Source: Paenibacillus bouchesdurhonensis (GTDB lineage Bacteria; Bacillota; Bacilli; Paenibacillales; Paenibacillaceae). From it: a stretch of 64,000 nucleotides of DNA. A model generated the notes under the pieces. It was not told the DNA's origin and searched no databases. It was given only the letters and a program-made list of their open reading frames with translations. Position 1 is the first letter of the stretch. Every line of letters starts with the position of its first letter. This document shows positions 44,775 to 53,389 of this stretch, in pieces. The position numbers were made by a program, and so were the translations under genes. The stretch covers positions 331,648 through 395,647 of the forward strand of contig NZ_LT732547.1 in NCBI RefSeq assembly GCF_900155685.1, given 5' to 3'.

Positions 44775-46703
44775 ATGGGTATGGAGCGAATACACGCATG
44801 GTATAAGTCGAAGCTAGTCATGACAGGCTTACTGTTCGTCCTCAAGCTGATGCTGTTGCGGATGTTCTTTTTTGGAGAAATATATTGGAGCGGTTTGCCC
44901 GGGGAACTATTGGCCGTTCTGGGACTGCTATGTTTAGTAGAGCTGTTAACGCCAGATAGGGCCAAAGCGGTCGTTTATTGGAGCCTGAACGCCATCTTTT
45001 CTTTTCTTCTGTTCTCGACGGCTCTTTATTATGCCCATTTTGGGACAGTGCCTACGTATGCTGTATTAAGCGGGCTGAATCAAGTTCCCCAAGTACGGGC
45101 TAGTGTCAGTGCGCTGCTGCGGCCGGAGCAGTTTTTGTTTTTTGCCGATTTCGTGCTCGCTGCGGGTTGGCAGGTTATCCGTGCCTTAAGACGGCGCCGA
45201 AAGGGTTCAGTTTATACATTTATGCTTAAGGAGCAAACGAGTCGGAAATGGGCTTGGAACACTGTAGTAACGGTATTGCTTCTAATCAGTGCTGCCTCAT
45301 CCTTATATTATGTGCGGCAAGGCAAGCTAATCGACAATGAGCTCGTTCGGGCAGAGAAGGTCGGGTTTCTGAACTATCAAGTCGTGGCTGCGATCAGCAG
45401 CCGTGAGGAAGACCAGATGATCGCGGAAGGGAACATCGAAGAGACGAAGGCTAACATTGAAAAGCTGCAGAGCAGCTATCCTTACCGCACTGAGACAGAC
45501 GCTGTAGACGGAATGAGATCCCCCGATTATTTCGGGATCGCGGAAGGGATGAATCTGATCGTCATCCAGATGGAATCTTTTCAGAATTTTCCCATTAATT
45601 TAAAGCTGAATAATGGAGCTGAGGTCACGCCGGTATTAAATAAATTGGCTGGAGAGGGCATCTATTTTCCCCACATTTATCAGCAAATCGGACAAGGCAA
45701 CACATCGGATGCAGAATTTATGTTCAATACCTCTATTTATCCGACGGCGGCCGTGGCGATGTCTACGGGCTATGGCGACCGCGAGTTGCCCAGCCTGCCC
45801 AGATTGCTGCAGCAGCAGGGCTACACCGCTAATACGTTTCATGTCAACAACGTGACGTTCTGGGATCGAAACAAGCTGTATCCTGCGCTTAATTTTAATC
45901 AATATTATGATAAGCCTGCCTTTAACAATGATCATTTCAACGATTATGGAGCTTCTGATGAAGAGATGTACCGGGTCGGCGTAGAGAAGATGAAGGATCT
46001 TCATGCGAGGAACAAGCGTTTTTATGCCCAGTTTGTTACGACCTCCAGTCATTCGCCGTTCGTCGTTCCGGAGTCTTTCCAGCAAATTGAGCTGCCGGCC
46101 GAACTGGAAGGCACGAATCTGGGAAATTACATGAATGCGATCCATTATACCGATTATGCTATCGGCGAGCTGATCGGGCAGTTAAAGGAAGCCGACTTGT
46201 GGGATAACACCATGCTTGTTTTCTATGGAGACCATTTCGGCCTTCAGCCGAAGGAGACAAGTGCGCAGGAAATCGAGGCGCAGCTTGGCGTGCCGTATGA
46301 TGACACGATCAGCCGTTTCAATATTCCATTTATCATTCATGTGCCTGGCAAGCCGCTTGGCATTGTGTCGGAGCGGGCCGGGGGACAGGTGGATATGCTG
46401 CCGACTGTAGCGAATATCCTGGGCCTCTCCTTGAAAAGGGAGCAATTCACCGCATTCGGTCAAGATTTGCTAAATATTGATCGTAATTTATTCGGCGTCC
46501 GCTATTACCTGCCGACGGGCTCCTTCTTCAACGACGAAATTATGTTCATACCGGGACAAGGTTTCGAGGATGGACAAGCCATATCGATTAAGACGTTGGA
46601 GCCTGTGGCCGACTTTGCCCAGTATCGTCAGGATTATGAATATGTAACGTCGCTCATGAAGCTGTCGGATGAGTATGTGAAGCTACTGCCGAAGCGCCGC
46701 TAG
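44775..46703 (+). CDS. LtaS-type glycerophosphate transferase
   Basis: 642 residues. Five N-terminal membrane helices (about 10-185), then an extracellular sulfatase-fold domain. Catalytic Thr in GQGNTSDAEF (T310), metal ligands E267 in QMESFQNF and Asp-His in FYGDHFG, and SSHSPF. LtaS proteins take glycerol-phosphate from phosphatidylglycerol to build or prime lipoteichoic acid. GGAGAAAGG precedes ATG 44775. The family has several paralogues (LtaS, YflE, YqgS, YvgJ); I cannot say which role this one has. Confidence 0.88.
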   Translation: MGMERIHAWYKSKLVMTGLLFVLKLMLLRMFFFGEIYWSGLPGELLAVLGLLCLVELLTPDRAKAVVYWSLNAIFSFLLFSTALYYAHFGTVPTYAVLSGLNQVPQVRASVSALLRPEQFLFFADFVLAAGWQVIRALRRRRKGSVYTFMLKEQTSRKWAWNTVVTVLLLISAASSLYYVRQGKLIDNELVRAEKVGFLNYQVVAAISSREEDQMIAEGNIEETKANIEKLQSSYPYRTETDAVDGMRSPDYFGIAEGMNLIVIQMESFQNFPINLKLNNGAEVTPVLNKLAGEGIYFPHIYQQIGQGNTSDAEFMFNTSIYPTAAVAMSTGYGDRELPSLPRLLQQQGYTANTFHVNNVTFWDRNKLYPALNFNQYYDKPAFNNDHFNDYGASDEEMYRVGVEKMKDLHARNKRFYAQFVTTSSHSPFVVPESFQQIELPAELEGTNLGNYMNAIHYTDYAIGELIGQLKEADLWDNTMLVFYGDHFGLQPKETSAQEIEAQLGVPYDDTISRFNIPFIIHVPGKPLGIVSERAGGQVDMLPTVANILGLSLKREQFTAFGQDLLNIDRNLFGVRYYLPTGSFFNDEIMFIPGQGFEDGQAISIKTLEPVADFAQYRQDYEYVTSLMKLSDEYVKLLPKRR

Positions 46704-46755
46704 TATCATAACTTTTTATACGGCTCCCTAAGAAAATAATCTTCGGGAAAAGCGC

Positions 46756-46783
46756 CGAAAGGCGTTTTTTTCATTAGGTTCTA
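46756..46783 (+). terminator. Terminator after the LtaS-type gene
   Basis: AAAAGCGCC, GAAA loop, GGCGTTTTTTT: a short GC stem continued by A-T pairs and followed by a T-run. Confidence 0.7.
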
Positions 46784-46927
46784 CCGCTGATAATTGTTCC
46801 GTTTTGCCCAAATGCCAGAAAATTTTAGGCAATGAAGAAACTTTTGCCCGTCTGGACACGTCAAATAGTCAAGGCAACGGTAATATGGGTAAGTTACCTA
46901 TATCAAGACATAGGAGGGGTTAAGCAA

Positions 46928-49900
46928 GTGAGGAAACTATGGATAACTATTCTATCAGCACTATTAATTTTTCCATTAGTATTACAGACGCAAGCTCATG
47001 CAGCACAAGCCATCAGCATTTATATTAATGGGGTCAGACTGCCGACCGATCAGGCGCCGATCCTGGTCAGCGGCCGGGCGATGCTGCCGCTCCGCGCTAT
47101 ATTTGAAGCATTGGACGCGGAGGTGGACTGGAACAATAAGACGAAGACTGTAACCGCCTGGAAAGACGGAACTTCTGTCGTGCTAAAAATAAACAGCAAA
47201 ACGGCTACGATCGACAATCAAACGGTGGGCCTCGACGTTCCCGCACAGAATGTCAAAGGCAGAACGATGGTTCCCGTTCGTTTTGTCAGCGAAGCATTGG
47301 GCGAGGAGGTAGTGTGGGACGCTAACAGCAAGACAGTGTATGTGACCACGAACACTACTCCGGTGGCGGCTGAGCCGGTCGGGTACGTATCCGCCAGGGA
47401 TATCGCCAATAACGGGGACGGGCGCGACTTGCAGGTCAGCTTCTCGCGGGCGTCGAATCAGTCTTCTATCGATCATTACCGGGTGTTCATCGTTAAGACC
47501 AACAAAACTTCTAGCTTTAATCTGGCAACTGCCTTGAAGGTTCCTTCTGCAAATTATACGAGCGTATCGGTCGGAAGCGTTGATCCTACGGTCACATTGA
47601 CGTCTCAATCTCGTGACGTGGACGGGGATTTGATTAAAGCGAACCAAGCTTATGTTGCTTATGTTGTCTCGGTCGGCAAGGGCAGCTTAGCCAGCGCACT
47701 GTCTTATCCATCCGCTGCCATCACATTGGGCACTAGCCATTCCGTGGAAGCAGCAACGAATGTTAGAGTCAGTGACGTCAGCGATTATGGAGACGGCAGA
47801 GATTTGTATGTAACATTTACGAAGCCATCCAAAGATAGCGACATTTCCAGCTACCGCATCTTTGTTGTGAAGACGAAGGATGCCGGAAAATTTGATCTTG
47901 CTGCGGCAAACAAGCTGTCCAGCCAGTATTACACCGTTGTCAATAAAACATCGAACAGCACGCTGACAGCTGCATTGAGTTCCAGCGCGCGCGACACTTC
48001 CGGAGATTATATTAAGAACGGCGTCTCTTATACTGTATTCGTACAGTCCGTCAGCAATAACACCGCCACGGCATCGCATAAGCTGTCTGCAGCGTCATCT
48101 TCGATTACGCTGAACAGCGGATCCGTTGCGGCGCCTGTCATAACACAGGTCATCGATGAAAGCGATTATGGAGATGGCCGCGATTTGCGCATCAGCTTCA
48201 CGAGGCTGTCGGATGAATCAAGAATTAGCGGTTATCGCGTGTTTGTCGTGAAGGCTAACGACTATGGCTCCTTTAACCTAGCAAAAGCAAACAATGTATC
48301 TAGCGCGAACTATACGGAGTGGAGCAAAGACGGCTATAACTTTAATCGTAACTTGCCCTCCGGAGCAAGGGATGTCGATGGAGCAACCATTCGCAATGGC
48401 GTCAGCTACCGGGTATTCGTAATGGCGGTTGGCAATGGCGCTTATGCAGGCAACAATGCACTGTCCAATCCGTCTTATGCCATTACTCTGCTCAATAACT
48501 ACAGTGTGGGCACGATTTCTAACTTAAGCGTAAGTGATGTCAGCGACTATAATGATGGCCGCGACTTGTTAGTCTCGTTTAACCGGGCATCGGATGAATC
48601 CAATCTGAGCCATTACCGCGTGCTTGTCGTGAAGGCTTCGAATGCGGACAGTTTCAACCTGGCAAAAGCAAATAATGTAAACAGCTCGAATTATACGCAA
48701 ATCAATAAAGGCAGCAACAGCTATGTGCAGCAAGCATTGTCATCCGGTGCGAGAGACGTCGACGGGGCAGCGATCCGCAACGGTGTTAGCTATCGGGTGT
48801 TCATCCTGTCGGTAGGCGGCGGCAGTTATTCGGGCAGCAATACGCTATCCAAGGCATCCTCTACGATTACATTGTCTAACAACTATAGCGTAGGCGCCGT
48901 AAACGGCCTGGATGTAAGAGATGTGAGTGATTATAATGATGGCCGCGATTTGCAGGTCTCATTCAATCGGGCTTCTGATGAATCGAATATTAGCCACTAT
49001 CGTATTTTTGTTGTGAAGGCAGCGAATGCCAGCAGCTTCAATGCTTCCAAGGCTATCAGGGTTTCGAGCAGAGATTACACCCGCGTCGACAAAGCAGGCT
49101 CTTATCTGAGTCAGACGCTTCCTTCTTCCGCAAGGGATGTCGATGGAGCGGCCATTCGCAACGGCGTCAGCTACCGTGTATTCGTACTTTCGGTAGGCTA
49201 TGACGGCTCCGTTAGCCAGAACGCTTTGTCCTCCCAATCCGCGGCGATTACGCTGAGCGGGAATAGCGCGGTAGCAGCGGTCAGCAATTTAACAGCGACA
49301 GTGAACGGCAATAACGGCGACGGCAGAGATATCGTCGTCAGCTTCACTCGATCCGCTACGGAAGACAATATTGCAGAGCATCGTATTTTAGTTGTGCCGA
49401 CAAGTCAGGGCTTCGGCAAGGAAGAGGCCAATGGGGTACGATCTGCGAACTACACAGCGGTAGCGGCGGGCAGAGATGTTTCCCAAGCCTTGACGGCTGC
49501 TACCCGTGATGTGAACGGCAACGTGCTGAAGACGGGCGAGACCTACCGGGTATTCGTTCTGTCCGTCTCTAAGAGCAACACGGCTTCCTTGAATGCTCTG
49601 GCCGGTCCGTCCGGCGAGCTCAGATTGACGGTCGTTGATCCTGTGGCTCCGGCGGCTTCGGGCGTGAGCGCCTGGGCGGACAGCAATGCGGCAAGCCTGA
49701 TTGTCAGCTTTACCAAGCCAGCGAACGAGAACGGAGTATCCTCGTATGCGGTGCTGCTCGTACCGGCAGGCGAGGGAATGACGGAGTCCCGGGCAAGTGG
49801 ACTTGGGACAGGAGCGTATAAAACCGTCAGCAAAGGCGGAACTCCGATCGTAACCTTCACCGAAGCTGACTTGGACGCATCGGGTAATCCGATTATGGCC

Positions 49901-50023
49901 GGTGTAACCTACCAGGTTTATGTGCTATCGATTGCCGACGGAACGAACGCAACAGTGAACCGTTTGTCCGATCCGTCTAATTCTGTAGTTCTCGTCAGCA
50001 GTAATCCTTTAGAAGCCAGATAA
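46928..50023 (+). CDS. Secreted stalk-domain protein with seven Fn3-like repeats
   Basis: 1031 residues. Signal peptide (RKLWITILSALLIFPLVL, cut after AHA). About 33-145 is a copper-amine-oxidase N-terminal (stalk) domain: VSGRAMLPLRAIFEAL and VKGRTMVPVRFVSEALGEEV, each with the PxR. Then seven repeats of 125-128 residues follow, the first six starting with an (N)DGRDL motif, DNA period 375-384 bp. Repeats 3-5 are the most alike (SDYGDGRDL, SDYNDGRDL; RNGVSYRVF). The last lacks DGRD. Likely a cell-surface or matrix protein; no sortase or S-layer anchor is visible, though the stalk domain may bind the wall. GTG 46928 with GGAGGGG; the longer frame lacks a signal peptide at its start. Confidence 0.8.
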   Translation: MRKLWITILSALLIFPLVLQTQAHAAQAISIYINGVRLPTDQAPILVSGRAMLPLRAIFEALDAEVDWNNKTKTVTAWKDGTSVVLKINSKTATIDNQTVGLDVPAQNVKGRTMVPVRFVSEALGEEVVWDANSKTVYVTTNTTPVAAEPVGYVSARDIANNGDGRDLQVSFSRASNQSSIDHYRVFIVKTNKTSSFNLATALKVPSANYTSVSVGSVDPTVTLTSQSRDVDGDLIKANQAYVAYVVSVGKGSLASALSYPSAAITLGTSHSVEAATNVRVSDVSDYGDGRDLYVTFTKPSKDSDISSYRIFVVKTKDAGKFDLAAANKLSSQYYTVVNKTSNSTLTAALSSSARDTSGDYIKNGVSYTVFVQSVSNNTATASHKLSAASSSITLNSGSVAAPVITQVIDESDYGDGRDLRISFTRLSDESRISGYRVFVVKANDYGSFNLAKANNVSSANYTEWSKDGYNFNRNLPSGARDVDGATIRNGVSYRVFVMAVGNGAYAGNNALSNPSYAITLLNNYSVGTISNLSVSDVSDYNDGRDLLVSFNRASDESNLSHYRVLVVKASNADSFNLAKANNVNSSNYTQINKGSNSYVQQALSSGARDVDGAAIRNGVSYRVFILSVGGGSYSGSNTLSKASSTITLSNNYSVGAVNGLDVRDVSDYNDGRDLQVSFNRASDESNISHYRIFVVKAANASSFNASKAIRVSSRDYTRVDKAGSYLSQTLPSSARDVDGAAIRNGVSYRVFVLSVGYDGSVSQNALSSQSAAITLSGNSAVAAVSNLTATVNGNNGDGRDIVVSFTRSATEDNIAEHRILVVPTSQGFGKEEANGVRSANYTAVAAGRDVSQALTAATRDVNGNVLKTGETYRVFVLSVSKSNTASLNALAGPSGELRLTVVDPVAPAASGVSAWADSNAASLIVSFTKPANENGVSSYAVLLVPAGEGMTESRASGLGTGAYKTVSKGGTPIVTFTEADLDASGNPIMAGVTYQVYVLSIADGTNATVNRLSDPSNSVVLVSSNPLEAR

Positions 50024-51234
50024 CTGCTTGGCCGAGCTCAATGGTAAACTTATTATTTAGTAGTAAATTGTGTCTTCTTAATTTCCTAAGTTATGAACTA
50101 TACGTGGTGTGGATAGGTTATCTTTGAAACCAGATTGATGTTATTCGCACTTCAATTTTCTAAAGTACTAAGCAGTCTTAATTGGGTATTCTACCTGATA
50201 AGGCTGCTTATTTTAATAGAATCTTTCGGGTAAAAGTAGGTTGATGGTAAAAGTTATATATCTCACTTGTTTTTCAGGTTTTAGATTTTAGTCAATTTCA
50301 ATTCATTTTGTTCTATAGAATACTAATTTTCATGGCTTTTCTTAAACTATATACAACTTAATTATGATTAAAAGCTGATCAATAGGCAGGCAATGGATCC
50401 TAGTGAAACTCTTGATTTTTGGATTGCTTGAAGTATTAATAGGTAAAATAAAACCTTCAAATAATAGCTTGACCCTCCATTCACCTTAAGGGTGCATAAG
50501 AATGGGCATCAAGCGTTGTATACAGTAGTTTGTTGGTTGTCATGAAGAAGATAGCGAGATAAAAGTAATATGATAATAACCATAAGTTCTCCGTTAAGTT
50601 CTCCGTTTCACTGTTTGTACAAGTTCGTTAATCCCTTCCAAGTAATCCATTGATCATCTTGTTGTGGAACCAGTGGAGAGTGCCTCCTTAATGCAGCTTA
50701 ATCGTTCTGACCCAATTCAGAGATTTTTGCATCATACGTTTAAGCTGATAGGCACGGTTATTTAGATTGTTGTCGCATCAGAGCTTCTCTTGTGTAATTT
50801 TCTTGTATGTGAGCTTTCCAATTCAAAAGTCAAGATGATGCCATTCTTTACTTCAGAGTCATCCATTCCCTACAAGCCGGACAAGCAAATATTGAGCCGT
50901 ACTCGGAGTAAAAATTCTTCTTAAGCATGTATTTCACCTTTTTTGTTCCTAATATCCTCCAAATAAAGTATTTTACTTTGAAAATCTACTGGATTCATCT
51001 TATCTTTACTGCTGTGTGTGAGATTATCTTCATTCATCACGCCCTAGTAACATGTTATCTAGAGCAATCAATAAAGTTATTGAAGCTTTTATTAACACCT
51101 TCAATTACAATGTTTTGATTACTTGAATATATTACCTATTAATGGTGTTATTGGGATATTATAAGTTAGAGAGTATAAAGTTGTGGTATTGAACAATTCT
51201 TGTCATCGTTGAAACTATTTTAAGGAGGGTATTT
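50024..51234. other. 1.2-kb AT-rich stretch without a convincing gene
   Basis: Contains the terminator at 50170-50214. The rest is AT-rich with many stops. A 63-codon frame at 50927-51118 is hydrophobic but has no ribosome site, and I reject it. The stretch may hold decayed genes, but I recognise none. Confidence 0.5.
50170..50214 (+). terminator. Terminator of the repeat surface protein
   Basis: AAGCAGTCTTA pairs with TAAGGCTGCTT (one G-T), then ATTTTAAT. It lies 150 bp after the stop. Confidence 0.7.
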
Positions 51235-52368
51235 ATGAAACGTACATTATTAGCAGTTTTTATTTTTGTTTTGATTTTTAGTCTCCCAGTACAAGCAGTT
51301 GATTATGAAATTGTTAAAATTGATGGAAGTGTAAGCAAAGATGATGCATACGAACTAAAAGCTATTATGCTAACCCTTGACCCTGAAGATAGAGAGAATG
51401 TACTTGTTATTAAACCAGATGGAAGTTTTCTGGCAAATAAAAGGGAAATCAGGGACGAATTTATAAAACAAAACTCTGGGAAATTTGAAGAGAATGGTAG
51501 ATTGAAAACAAGGCATATCAAATCCTCTGAAGAGATCAATGAATCTTACGTTACTGCTACAGTAGAGGATAGTAAGATTTATAATTATGGTTTAGGCGAG
51601 GAATTTACAACAATGGCTTACACAAACCCATCTCTTAATTGTCTTAATACAGTATCATCTGCTAATAGCACAGGGCCTTTTAGAAGAGTAGAATCTCAAA
51701 AGGGATTTACAAGATTTGAAAGTAATATTTATTTACCATCTAAAGCAGATTCAGATGTTTTTATAGCTGATAATACAACAATTGCGACATCCAATGATAA
51801 AGCATATATTTATACGGGAGGCAATGCTTACAGTTCTAATGGGCAATTTGTTGCAGGAGTTGATTTGGGTCTAGCTCTAAATTATCCAGCAGGGTCATCT
51901 CCAAGTAATGAGACATGGGGAATGTATGCTAGCGGTGGAGTGATTGAAGATCCAACTCAATTAGGGAACTTTAAAATGGGACAAACAGTATTTATGAAAT
52001 ATTATATTTCTGCAGATAATTATCATGCATTAAATGTTCAAGGACAAGCTAAAAATGGTACCCCTATCACAAGGACTGTAGTTATGATAACAAGTGGTAA
52101 CTATTTTACTGAAGCAAATAAAGCCAACATTACTGTAAGAAGAGTGACATCAATTGCACAGACACGTAATAGGGAAGCAACAGGTTCTTTTGTTAAAAAT
52201 GTGAATTGGACGAACTCCAAGGTTGGTGTAACCCCTACAGGAATGAATTTAATGAATTCCTCAAATACCTGGTATCAATGTGGTTATGGATTATCTAATG
52301 TATCAGTAGATTATGTCAACCAAGCAAATGAAAAAGTATGGATTAATACTAATACTCTTCCAAAATAA
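51235..52368 (+). CDS. Secreted protein of unknown function
   Basis: 377 residues. Signal peptide (KRTLLAVFIFVLIFSLPVQA), then a mature protein rich in Ser/Thr/Asn/Tyr with beta-like segments (FTRFESNIYLPS, DKAYIYTGGNAYSSNG, FVAGVDLGLALNY). Weak resemblance to the secreted YrpD proteins of Bacillus, from memory. AAGGAGGG precedes ATG 51235. AT-rich compared with the upstream surface protein. It is followed 52 bp on by another secreted gene, perhaps in one transcript. Function unknown. Confidence 0.65.
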   Translation: MKRTLLAVFIFVLIFSLPVQAVDYEIVKIDGSVSKDDAYELKAIMLTLDPEDRENVLVIKPDGSFLANKREIRDEFIKQNSGKFEENGRLKTRHIKSSEEINESYVTATVEDSKIYNYGLGEEFTTMAYTNPSLNCLNTVSSANSTGPFRRVESQKGFTRFESNIYLPSKADSDVFIADNTTIATSNDKAYIYTGGNAYSSNGQFVAGVDLGLALNYPAGSSPSNETWGMYASGGVIEDPTQLGNFKMGQTVFMKYYISADNYHALNVQGQAKNGTPITRTVVMITSGNYFTEANKANITVRRVTSIAQTRNREATGSFVKNVNWTNSKVGVTPTGMNLMNSSNTWYQCGYGLSNVSVDYVNQANEKVWINTNTLPK

Positions 52369-52420
52369 AGTTTAAAAACTACTATATATTTTAAACTGAT
52401 AGTTTAATAAGGGGGGCAAA

Positions 52421-53251
52421 ATGAAAAGATTGAGTTTGTTATTTTCATTGTTTGTATTGTGCTTTGTGCTTATCAATTCGAAAACCTCAAAGGCAGCAGT
52501 ATTCGAAGAGGGCAATGTCATTTTAAAGTTGAATAATTCCTTTTTGGTATACTCTCAACAGGAAATGCCTCAAATTAATAATGGTCATGTATTCATACCA
52601 ATTCGAATGATTGGGGATTTGATGGGGACTAATGTTATTTGGAATAATATGAGTAAAAGCATTATAATTCAAGATGATGACAAAACAATAAAAATGAGTC
52701 TTAACGAAAAAGCAGTTACGGTTAATAACGATGAAATTATTCTAGAGACCCCACCTTTTTTTAAAAACAATACGGTGTTTGTTCCATTGAGATTTCTAAC
52801 GGAAGTTATGAATATTAATGTTAATTATTATGAAGATAAACGAGTTGTCGAGGTACAAAGTGAGAAATTCTTAAACACTGAAACTGTTTCAATAATTGAT
52901 GAAATGATGAATAAAGATGAAGCTTACGAGGGGATGATTGTCCCATTATCCGTGAAAACCAAGCAAGAAAAGCATGGTAATACCCTACTTATTGAAGTAC
53001 AAAATTATTCAGAAACTACGATTAATAAATATGAGTTGCATAGGAATATTATCTTTTTTAGAAGCGAAACTTCTGTTGCTTTTGCCGGATCAAAAGGTGA
53101 GAATTACCATCAAAGTACCCCTGGATATAATAAAGTTGAGATTGGGGCAAATGGAAGAATTACAGATGAAATCCCTCTTGTAAAGGATATACAGGGAGAT
53201 AGACTAGGTAATTACAAATACATTTTAAGTAATTACTTTAAAATCAAGTAA
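52421..53251 (+). CDS. Secreted stalk-domain (CuAO-N) protein
   Basis: 276 residues. Signal peptide (KRLSLLFSLFVLCFVLINS), then a copper-amine-oxidase N-terminal domain (about 30-145): NGHVFIPIRMIGDLMGTNV and NNTVFVPLRFLTEVMNINV with the PxR pair. The last 120 residues are a beta-rich domain with no match I know. AAGGGGGGC precedes the ATG. AT-rich like its neighbour. Such domains are common in secreted Paenibacillus proteins and may bind the cell wall. Confidence 0.75.
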   Translation: MKRLSLLFSLFVLCFVLINSKTSKAAVFEEGNVILKLNNSFLVYSQQEMPQINNGHVFIPIRMIGDLMGTNVIWNNMSKSIIIQDDDKTIKMSLNEKAVTVNNDEIILETPPFFKNNTVFVPLRFLTEVMNINVNYYEDKRVVEVQSEKFLNTETVSIIDEMMNKDEAYEGMIVPLSVKTKQEKHGNTLLIEVQNYSETTINKYELHRNIIFFRSETSVAFAGSKGENYHQSTPGYNKVEIGANGRITDEIPLVKDIQGDRLGNYKYILSNYFKIK

Positions 53252-53345
53252 CAAATCTTGGTCAGATGTAAACATTAAGTTCTTGATAAGGCGTTGGATA
53301 AGGTTTGTTTACTCGACTATCTAAAGGATAAAGATGTAACTTATA

Positions 53346-53386
53346 AAATAAAGCCATTCGAAATAAACGAATGGCTTTATTTTATC
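53346..53386 (+). terminator. Perfect 15-bp terminator, target of the intron
   Basis: AAATAAAGCCATTCG (53346-53360) pairs perfectly with CGAATGGCTTTATTT (53368-53382). It ends the secreted-protein genes. The group II intron starts only eight bases beyond the stem, the habit of class C introns. Confidence 0.85.
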
Positions 53387-53389
53387 CTG

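Noticed and set aside
50927-51118. 63-codon hydrophobic ORF
   Set aside because: No ribosome site, AT-rich composition gives hydrophobic codons by chance, and no partner gene.
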